DNA of 64,000 bases from Madurella fahalii (taxonomy: Eukaryota > Ascomycota > Sordariomycetes > Sordariales). This document shows, one piece after another, positions 56,302 to 64,000 of this stretch (its first letter is position 1; each line of letters begins with the position of its first letter). Below the pieces are notes generated by a model. It was given only the letters and a program-made list of their open reading frames with translations. It ran no database searches and was not told the origin of the DNA. Location: positions 5,890,001 to 5,954,000 of the forward strand of contig CM056874.1 of the NCBI GenBank assembly GCA_029876055.1. Reading direction: 5' to 3'. Both the position numbers and the translations under genes were made by a program.

Positions 56302-57463
56302 CTACAGCTGTTCCACAACAGTGTCTTCCTTTACAACCAGATTCGCCACCATATCGTCAAGCCCGAGCCAAGGGTTCAAGTCTCTCTCAGCGGCCTGCAC
56401 CTCCCACAGCGTGGCATTAACAGGTTCTACGTAGAAAGCCCGCTGGCCAATATACGCCCCGCCAGGAACTTCAATGACGAAGCCCGAAGCCGTGCGGTAC
56501 CGCCCCACAATCTTGTTAGAGCGCCTCTTCTTTTTCTTGTCTTCAGTGGTGGGTTCTTCCTCGCCAGGGTCAGTGGTATCGGTCCCGTCGTCGGCCGTCT
56601 CGTCGTCCGAGGGGTCTGTGTTGCCACCCGGCCCAATGACCTCGTTGTCATCGTCAACATCGCAGTCTTCGGGTGTGGCCCAAGCACTGCAGTAGCTCAC
56701 GCCGGCGGCACCAGGGTTGCCGAAGGAGACGGTGAAGTCACAGGGTCCGCCGCCGCAGTATGCCGCCTGATAAAACGCGTTGATAGTGGCGCCTTGTCCT
56801 GTGGGGTTTCAGCGCGACGCTTCCAGGGTTAAATATGGAGAGAGCTCTCATTATGATTGTGGAAGGAACCTAGGAGTGTATGTGGTTGGGTTGCGCTATC
56901 GTAAGACTTGCGACGTGAACGTGCCAACCGTGGCCATCTGCCATCCCAGAAGGCGGGCTCTAAGTAAGTAGGGCTAAACAAAGTACTTACTCGAGTTCTG
57001 GGCAGCGGGCACGCAGCGGTTTACCCTGACGTCGGAACCGCCGTTGCTCACAGTGCTGGCAAAAGGGTATTCATCACATTGAAACCCGGGTTCGTGGCCC
57101 TTACGCACCGAGCACCGGTTCCCGCCACTCTGAATGCACCCGGCTGCCCGACGCCGTCTGCGCTTCTCGCTCGCCGACGGCCTGTCGTAAGTCAGGCTCT
57201 CGCTGATGTCCAGACAGTATGCGCCTGCCACAGATGTGAGTTGATAGATCACATAGGAGAAAGGCAACTTGAAGGAGGACAAAAAAAGAAAAAGAATTAC
57301 CGTAGCACATGTTGGTGCAAACTTCGGGAATGTCCTGGCAGTTGAAGATCAATAGGTCATCTGGGTTGTTCTGTCGGGGTTCGAGTGAAGTCGACGAGTG
57401 GGCCTTAGGGGTCGCCAACGAGAGAGTGGCAAGAGCTGCCGTAACAAGAGCAACAAACTTCAT
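56302..57463 (-). CDS. Secreted NucA/NucB-type deoxyribonuclease
   Basis: Three exons on the minus strand, 57463-57301, 57224-56991 and 56798-56302, total 894 nt, 297 residues. A signal peptide (MKFVALVTAALATLSLATP) is followed by paired cysteines (CQDIPEVCTNMC) and then the nuclease core: CSVRKGHEPGFQCDEYPFAST, NRCVPAAQNSRQGATINAFYQ. The CDEYPFA box and the following R-C-V-P-x2-x-N-S-x-Q-G match DNase NucA/NucB (PF14040), known from Bacillus sporulation-associated nucleases and found in many fungi. An acidic linker (DDDNEVIGPGG...DDETADDG) and a KKKKRR patch precede a C-terminal tail that may be a second small domain. It should degrade extracellular DNA. Whether it serves nutrition, competition or host interaction cannot be told. 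Confidence 0.85.
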
Positions 57464-58152
57464 ATTGAATACTCCGGTATCTGCTTCAGGCCTCTGTGGA
57501 CGATATTAGTCGGCGTGATGAGTTCATTGCCCTTACATCTTGGGCGGCAGGCCTCACAGTAGATATAGTCATCTTCTCGTCCCACTGATGGCCCTGACTA
57601 CTCTACATCCGGAGTCCTAAGACCTCAGCAGTTGCTATGGCCCAACACCTAATCTCAAGTCATGATGTCAGTAGAATCTGAAATCTGGCCGCCGCAGGGA
57701 TTGTGATCAAGTTCTTGTTGATTAAAGGATGCTTATATACGGCGTTGTTTGTCAGCATAAACCGATACTGGGGCCAATTGGCGGCAGTAATCGATATTTT
57801 GTGTTTCCCAGACTGACAGTACCAGCCTGGTATATACGTGGTCTTGCCAGCCTGGTGCATCCTCGCCGGATCCAGACGGGACGCAAGAGGCGATCATTCG
57901 CCGTTCTGGATAGTTCACAGCTCGGTCAAAAACTGTGCCGCAGCGTATAGATGCCTATATATGAAGCTCTTTACGCCCAAGCGCGAGGAAGCACTCCCGA
58001 CGTTTCCGGTTGCCACACGGATACACGTGATGTGACGTAAACAACCCCGTACGTTGGTTACCCTCCTTCCTATAACAGCTTCAAGTCACGACCAACTTCA
58101 TCCGCCTTACACGAACCATCGAATTCCGAGTCCGGCTCTGAGTCAGCACAGC
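57464..58152. other. Divergent promoter region
   Basis: Separates the minus-strand DNase gene from the plus-strand gene at 58153. Open frame upstream of 58153 begins only with TTG. No gene seen. Confidence 0.55.
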
Positions 58153-59658
58153 ATGTCCGAACAGCCAGATCTCTCCCTCCCGCCAACGGCGCCTTCTGTC
58201 AGTCGCTACCATGACCAGCCAATGGAACTACGCCCAGCGGCCCTGTATACGCTCGTGGACCTTTCTGATGAAGAGCTACAAGAGCTTCAACACACTTGCG
58301 AGTCCAAGAGCTCCGTACCCACTTTCAATCCCGGCAGCAACATCCGTCTCCCTCCTCGCCATCGCTTCGTCGGCGAGCCACTACGGGCCGCATTTGACTA
58401 CCACCTCGAGCTCAACGATTCGGACCAAAGTACCTTTGACCCCATACACTTCGTCGTCGCTTTTCTCAAGGATTGGAGGGCCGATGGAGTTTTGCTCGTC
58501 ACTCTGGACGACGACGACCTTGAATGCAAAACGGATTCTTTTAAGGTCAGGGCCCAGGATTCCGGAGTCATTATCGTAGGAATTCAGCTGGGTAATACCG
58601 ACTGGAGCGAGTCAAAGGAGTGTTACTCGATTGAGCCACGAGTTAGTGGTGGCGACGGGGAAGATAGCGACGACGGCGACGGCGGCGACGATGGGAGCGC
58701 AAACACCGACCCGAGCCACCCAGATGATCCTGGTTCCCCTTCCCACGGCCCAATCCCACCACACGGCCCTACCGCATTAGGATATTACATCGGCGTTTAC
58801 GCGGTGTCAGGCGTAGACTCCAGAGCCCTCATACGCACGCTGGAGCCAGGTCCCAGCAACAAACAACCCCAAAACTTCAACTGCCGCCTCCAAGCCGTCC
58901 TGCCACCCTCCGCCCCGGACCCTGTGTCCGCCGCCATGGACCTCCACACCTCGCGCTGCAGCACCAACCCCTGGCTGCATAAATTCTTCCTCCTCATCGC
59001 GGACACGCCAGACCCAAGCACAAACGGCATCCTCCTCGCCAGCCTCGGCGGCCAAGCCAAAACCAAGACCTTCCCGCCTCGCGCCACCCAGCGCCTTCCG
59101 TGCACCGCCAAAGACGCCGTCCAGGACGCCATCTGCACCATGGCGCAGGGCCTGCGCGCCTGGATGCCGCCCGCCGGGCTGCCCGCCGTGGTAGTGTTCC
59201 GGTATGATACGGGAAGACAGCCGCTCGAAACGGTAGCGGCGCTGTTGGATCCGCAGTGGGATAGGAGGGCGAACGGGGAGGAAGTGCTCGTCTTTGCGCC
59301 GAGGTACGAGCGGGTAAAAGGGAGAGGGTTAAAACAGGTGCAGTACTCGCTTCGAGAGGCGCTCAGGCGCTGGCCGGGGCTGTGTTTTGATGAGCGGTTT
59401 CGGGCGAACCTCACACGGCAGTACTTTATTTGCGTGGATAACGGGGATGTGGAGAGGGAAGGCGTTGCGCTTGTCCGGGTTGACTGGGATGGGGATGTCT
59501 CGCCGGGACGGGAGAAGTTGAAGGAGATTCAGTTGGAAGATAATATTGAGATGTGGCGGGTTGGGGTCAGGGAGGCGTATCAGACACTCAAGGGTGTCAT
59601 TGAAGGCGTGAGGAACTGGGAGGGACGCAAGCTCGAGAGCAATGAGTTGGGAGGGTAG
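58153..59658 (+). CDS. Unrecognised 501-residue protein
   Basis: Single exon of 1506 nt from the first ATG of the frame (MSEQPDLSLPPTAP). No signal peptide, membrane helix or domain that I recognise. Features seen: an acidic insertion with DGEDSDDGDGGDDG at about residues 175-195; alternating beta-like segments such as HFVVAFLKDWRADGVLLVTLDDDDLE and GYYIGVYAVSGVDSRALIRTL; and a C-terminal part with AVVVFRYDTGRQ, EEVLVFAPRYERVKGRGL and RQYFICVDNGDVEREGVALVRVDWDGD. Codon use is like that of its neighbours. It may be a lineage-specific protein. Confidence 0.65.
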   Translation: MSEQPDLSLPPTAPSVSRYHDQPMELRPAALYTLVDLSDEELQELQHTCESKSSVPTFNPGSNIRLPPRHRFVGEPLRAAFDYHLELNDSDQSTFDPIHFVVAFLKDWRADGVLLVTLDDDDLECKTDSFKVRAQDSGVIIVGIQLGNTDWSESKECYSIEPRVSGGDGEDSDDGDGGDDGSANTDPSHPDDPGSPSHGPIPPHGPTALGYYIGVYAVSGVDSRALIRTLEPGPSNKQPQNFNCRLQAVLPPSAPDPVSAAMDLHTSRCSTNPWLHKFFLLIADTPDPSTNGILLASLGGQAKTKTFPPRATQRLPCTAKDAVQDAICTMAQGLRAWMPPAGLPAVVVFRYDTGRQPLETVAALLDPQWDRRANGEEVLVFAPRYERVKGRGLKQVQYSLREALRRWPGLCFDERFRANLTRQYFICVDNGDVEREGVALVRVDWDGDVSPGREKLKEIQLEDNIEMWRVGVREAYQTLKGVIEGVRNWEGRKLESNELGG

Positions 59659-61147
59659 CCATGCTATACAAAGTTACAAACTCGGAAATGGGTAGACTTA
59701 GGGGAAGACGGACTCGAAGATCATGTGTTTACAGTTGGAGATGGTTGTCTCCCTAGGTATCATTGCTATAAGACGGCTGAACCGCTTTTATTTGGCGACA
59801 TCTAGATGGTCATAGGATTTCTCAATGCTATACTAATCACAGGTTATTACATGAAATCGAATCCGGCCTCGGATGCTCGAATACGTCGCCATTGACAAAG
59901 GGGACAAATAAATTGCGCCCTGCTCCTACTTGCCGTCTATCTGCTGCTCTCAATTTAGTGCCTGTTGCATCATTTTCCGAGCGTGTCGGTATCTTGTGCT
60001 TCTCTGAATTTCAGATTCTGGCCAACTTTATAGAAGCTTGGGGGTTATAAGATGAGATTGCCAAGTAATTGTGGACTGCCAAGAAATGGTCTGACTTTAC
60101 AAAGTGTTCAAGGGATGAGGGAAGCTGCGCTAGAGAAAAGCTTGGCCACCTGGCAGTGCGTGCCGGCTGTCGGTGCGAGTTTGGCGATCTCCAACCGAGC
60201 ACGCCGATGCCCGTCTCGTGCGAAATTGCAGGAGCCGTAGCCAAACAGTGGGCACCTTCAGATGTTCCATCCCGTCCCGATGATCCGGATCGGCGACACC
60301 CAACCCTGGTTGCCGTCGCTGCCCCCGTATAATTACTACGTGCCAAGTTCTGAGTGACCCAAAGGAACATTCCATTCTTTCCCCGTCGCACAATGAGATT
60401 CGACAAAGGCACGTCTGTAAAGCTGCTGTTTCACGTTTACAGGCTTTGAAGCTTCGCGGCTTGCCAAGCCAAGTCTCAACGGCATTCCAATGGGCGAATC
60501 ATCCAAAAGTGTCACTAACGCCCAACCGTCGCTGTCCTGTATAGGCGAAGCGGGTCGGTTGGCTGCGTTTGCGTGTTGCACCCGCACGTCCAGGGGCCTG
60601 TCGAGGTAAATTAGGATAACCAGTCACTGCCACTCACCAAGTCGCGGCCCACTTTGGCTGTTTCAACCGTTGACGATCGTCCAAAACCTTGGGCTTCGAT
60701 GCAGGGATTTGACGCCTCTCCCGCAGCTCGGTTGGCCTTCCCCAGCATGTCTGATGTGTTTCGTATGCCAAGAGCCTGCCAGTGACGGCTGGAGATCAGC
60801 GTGGGGAAGTTCAACTTTATCCCCCTGGATCGGAGGCCTTCACCTGAATCGCAACGAGATGTTTGTTTGGCAGATCGGATGAACAAGCCCAGGTAACACC
60901 CACCGCGGGCAGTTACCTCCTCCTCCTCCTCCTCCTCCTCCTCTTCTAATCCAAAACCCAGCCATTCGTTTACAAAATTCTCGTCCCTCTTTCCTCGTCC
61001 CGTCTCGTGTGTTAGGGATCTCTCCCTGCAGTCATTCATTTAGGAAATCGTGGTTATCACCGACCTAGATCCATTCATTACTTTATCCCTTTGCAAACCC
61101 TCCCTCAATAATCACCGTCTCGCCAGTGCGTTTCGTTGACAAAGAGC
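59659..61147. other. Intergenic region and protease promoter
   Basis: About 1.5 kb without a supportable gene. A (CCT)n tract lies at 60916-60943, followed by a pyrimidine-rich leader up to the aspartic protease start. Confidence 0.55.
60916..60943. repeat. (CCT)n microsatellite
   Basis: Nine CCT units about 205 bp upstream of the aspartic-protease start codon; a pyrimidine tract of the type common in fungal promoters. Confidence 0.85.
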
Positions 61148-62637
61148 ATGAAGTTCGCCAGTCTCGCCGCCGTTGGGGCCTCTCTCGTCGCTCCGGCCAC
61201 CTTGGTTGCCGCTGCCCCGCGCGTTGTGCAGGTCCATCCTTCCGACATCAAGGTCCGAAACGTCGGAGGGTCCAGCTTCAAGCTGCCGCAGATTCACAAT
61301 GACATGTTCAAGCAGCATGGCAAGGGCCCGAGAGCCCTCGCCAAAGTCTACGAGAAGTACAACATGGAGCTGCCCCCCACTCTGCGCGCTGTGGTGCGGA
61401 AGATCCTCCAGGAACTGGGCGTCAAAATCCCTCACACGTCCGGCAAGGGAAAGAAGGTCATCGGTGGCGCTCCCTATACGAACGAGACGGATGATCAAGG
61501 TACGATGAATAGTTGACGGGTTTATCGCTTCGAGATGCTAACCCTCGCACAGGCGAGGTTTCTGCCTTCCCCGAGCTCTTCGATGTCGAGTATCTGGCCC
61601 CCGTCCAGATCGGCACGCCGCCTCAGACGTTGATGCTCAACTTCGACACTGGCTCATCCGACCTTTGGGTGTTCAGCAGCGAGACGCCGGAGCGCCAGCT
61701 GGGCGGCCAGAAGATCTACCGCCCCGAGGACAGCATTACCGCCCGGAAGTTGGGTAACCACACCTGGTCAATCCAGTACGGCGACGGCAGCCGCTCCAAC
61801 GGCAACGTGTACACCGACGTTGTCAGCATCGGCGGCGTCAACGTGTTCAACCAGGCCGTCGAGTCAGCCACGCACGTCTCACCGTCTTTCACCAACGACG
61901 CGGCATCGTCTGGTCTGCTCGGCCTGGGCTTCGACGTGATCAACACGGTCCGTCCAACCAAGCAAAAGACATTCATGTCCAACGCGCTCGAGTCGCTCGA
62001 GATGCCCATTTTCTCGGCTAATCTCAGGAAGGCTGAACGTAAGCATTCCTAACCCCTAAACCCCCCTCTAGCCATGGATGACAACTGAAAAAAAACAAAA
62101 ACTCCAGCCGGCAACTACAACTTTGGCTTCCTCGACCCAACCGAGTTCGTCGGCCCGCTCTCGTTTGTTGACGTAAACGCGACCGACGGCTTCTGGAAGT
62201 TCGAGGCCACCGCCTTCTCCATCGGTTCGGGCACGAACACGTCGGCCATGGTCGTCCCCCTCACCCACACGGCCATCGCCGACACGGGAACCACCCTCCT
62301 CATGCTGCCCTCAGCAATTACCCAGGCGTACTACTGGCAGGTGCGCGGCGCCCGGAGCTCGGCTGAGGTCGGCGGCTGGGTGTTCCCCTGCAACGCCACC
62401 CTCCCGGACCTGACGCTGCACATTGGCACGTACAAGGCCGTGATCCCCGGAGAGCTGGTCAACTTCGCGCCGGTCGACACGGATTCGTTCGATACCGCGA
62501 CCGTGTGTTACGGGGGCATCCAGAGCTCGTCGGGCTTCCCGTTTGCGATTTACGGCGACGTCTTCTTCAAGGCGCAGTTCACCTTGTTTGACTTGGCGGA
62601 CAAGAAGCTGGGGTTCGCGCCCAAGCCCGAGCTGTAA
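61148..62637 (+). CDS. Secreted pepsin-like aspartic protease (A1)
   Basis: Three exons, 61148-61499, 61553-62038 and 62108-62637, total 1368 nt, 455 residues. The ATG at 61148 is used; upstream in-frame codons start only with TTG. A signal peptide ends near residue 22 (LVAPATLVAAAP). The propeptide runs to about residue 118 and is basic (VIGGAPYTNETDD at its end). The mature enzyme shows both catalytic motifs: FDTGSSDLWV with Asp149 and ADTGTTLLML with Asp338. It also has the flap Tyr in SIQYGDGS and a disulphide pair. It belongs with endothiapepsin/penicillopepsin-type acid proteases, which digest extracellular protein at low pH. No GPI signal is present. Confidence 0.92.
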
Positions 62638-63196
62638 GGCGACAGAGGGAGAGCAGTTGGCGCATGGGGCTTGTAAAAAAGGAATTATGTGTACTACCTT
62701 ACCCATAGGGGCTGCTTTTACTTCCACTTCGAGGCCCAATGACTGGGCAATTTAATCAGGGGGTTTACGGATTAGAACATGAAAATTTAAAAAATGAGGT
62801 GGCCTACGTATGATCTGCGCTCCTGTGTTATCTTCTTTTATCCGGTCGGTTCGGGTTGGCAATTCTATCCATGTTAGTGATGGAAATGTGGGCTGTTAAT
62901 TACCCCTAACCCTGTCTTGAGGTAACATCAGTGGGCAAACGTCATGAGACCTGGCGAACAGCGACCATCTTACATCCAACGTACACAGTTATCGATGTGC
63001 TCTCCGTTGCGCTATCATGGCGACTGGTCATCAACCATGAAATCTAATTGAGATCTCTATCGTTACTGAGCAAGAAGGCCGGACCTTTGACCCCTCATCG
63101 ACCGTTTCCACGCGACTTCAACAACTCATCACAACACCCTTACACATCCAACATCACCGCCCCCCTCTGTCTCCCCCCCATACTCAACCGCCAAAA
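62638..63196. other. Intergenic region with telobox-like motif
   Basis: Contains a telomere-like CCCCTAACCCT at 62903-62913, about 280 bp before the next start codon. No gene seen. Confidence 0.55.
62903..62913 (-). promoter_or_regulatory. Telobox-like motif
   Basis: CCCCTAACCCT, reverse-strand AGGGTTAGGGG, upstream of the luciferase-domain gene. One and a half telomere repeats only. Confidence 0.3.
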
Positions 63197-63990
63197 ATGC
63201 CCTTCTTTAAATCTTTCTCCGACATCTGGCCTCCCTTCCGCTCGCGCACCTTCACCATCATAGCCTTCACCGTCCCTGTGGCCCTCCTCCTCCTCTTGCC
63301 CCGCCTCATCGACTCGTACCGGGCCTACCTCTCCCTCGGCCCAGGCGGCCTCCCGCACAACCCGCTAGGTTACCTGATCCAAGCCGCCCTGCGGCCCATC
63401 GCGCGCTGGGACCTACGCGCCGACCCGTCCCCGTACCGCAATCACCGCTCCTCGGCAGCCGTGGTGGCGCGGTACGCGCCCCACGGGCTGACCTCCTTCC
63501 TCCCCCAGGACATCCACAACAATAGCAGCGGCGGCAATCGAAGCGACGACCTCCTCCCGCCCCGCACCCCGCCGCGCCCGGAGGTGCCTGACTTCGTCGC
63601 GCCGCAGCGCCAGGCCACGCAGCCGGCGTCGGGCCCCATGATCGCGCGCATGCAGGGGTTCCTGCGCGCGCTGGCGGCGCGGAACCCGTCGCTCTTGGAG
63701 ATCCGGCCGTCCGGGCTGGAAGGCGTCGGGACGGACGCGGTGTATCTGAAGGCCACGCCCCCTTCGCGGAGCAGGAACAGCAACAGCAGCAGCAGTAGCG
63801 GTAGCGGCAGCAGTCAAGGCCACGTTGGGGATGTTGGAAGGGAGGAGCAGGAGGCCAAGGCGGTGGCGGCGGTGGTGGTGCCGGAATACATGGGCATGGC
63901 GAAAGCGGAGATCGTGCATGTCCATGGCGAGGGCAGCTCGCATGTTACCATGAGCTTGGTGGATGCTGAGGCGGCGGTCAAGCAGGGGTG
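63197..63990 (+). CDS. Luciferase-domain (DUF5519) protein, 3' partial
   Basis: The first exon begins at 63197 (MPFFKSFSDIWPPF) and is read to 63990, where TG|GTAGGT looks like a splice donor. The stop TAG at 63992 would otherwise truncate the protein in mid-domain, so the gene continues past the window. A membrane helix lies at about residues 17-37 (RTFTIIAFTVPVALLLLLPRL). The conserved part is RNPSLLEIRPSGLEGVGTDAVYLK, then AEIVHVHGEGSSHVTMSLVDAEAAVKQGW, the signature of the fungal 'luciferase domain' family, which has no proven enzymatic activity. A Ser/Asn tract from an (AGC)n repeat separates the two blocks. Confidence 0.8.
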
Positions 63991-64000
63991 GTAGGTCTCA

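Overview
This window is nuclear DNA of a filamentous ascomycete. The genes are interrupted by short GT-AG introns (mostly 49-130 nt) with CTAAC/CTGAC-type branch sites, coding sequence is GC-rich with C/G-ending codons, and intergenic stretches reach 3-4 kb. The gene content (Zn2Cys6 factor, Mid2-like membrane protein, Shr3, DUF202, TAF2, SAS4-domain protein, pepsin-type protease) is typical of Pezizomycotina. A sordariomycete, perhaps of the Sordariales, is my best guess, but that is inference and not shown by a marker. I saw no tRNA, rRNA, CRISPR array or intact transposon.

Layout. 0-11 kb: the 3' part of a Zn2Cys6 transcription factor (+), a Cys-rich single-pass membrane protein (+), the ER permease chaperone Shr3 (-), an aldo/keto reductase of the pyridoxal reductase type (-) and a DUF202 membrane protein (+). 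11-25 kb: an Hcs1/SMUBP2-like SF1 helicase (+), a disordered coiled-coil protein (+), a 3-beta-HSD/epimerase (+) and a PPPDE isopeptidase (-). 26-43 kb: the Obg-like ATPase Ola1 (+), a VPS9/ankyrin protein resembling yeast Vrl1 (+), an unrecognised disordered protein with a conserved core (+), a BTB protein (+) and a SAS4-domain chromatin protein (+). 44-54 kb: an RBR-type ubiquitin ligase gene broken by one in-frame TAG (+), TAF2 (+) and a very enlarged APC/C subunit Cdc26 (-). 54-64 kb: a WLM metalloprotease related to Wss1 (-), a secreted NucA/NucB-type DNase (-), an unrecognised protein (+), a pepsin-like aspartic protease (+) and a luciferase-domain protein cut by the window end (+).

These are mostly independent housekeeping or conserved genes, not a biosynthetic cluster, and I see no evidence for a new multi-gene system. 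Exon models were built by hand. For every multi-exon gene except the DUF202 gene the exon lengths sum to a multiple of three, apart from the helicase, which is exactly one base short at an 11-A run just after its natural start codon.

The points most worth a second look are that helicase start, the single TAG in the otherwise intact RBR gene, an acid-free N-terminal extension in frame upstream of Ola1 that looks like a mitochondrial presequence, tandem telomere-like (TTAGGG)2 motifs in several intergenic regions, the secreted DNase in a more AT-rich stretch, and low-complexity expansion of Cdc26 and of the Wss1-like linker.
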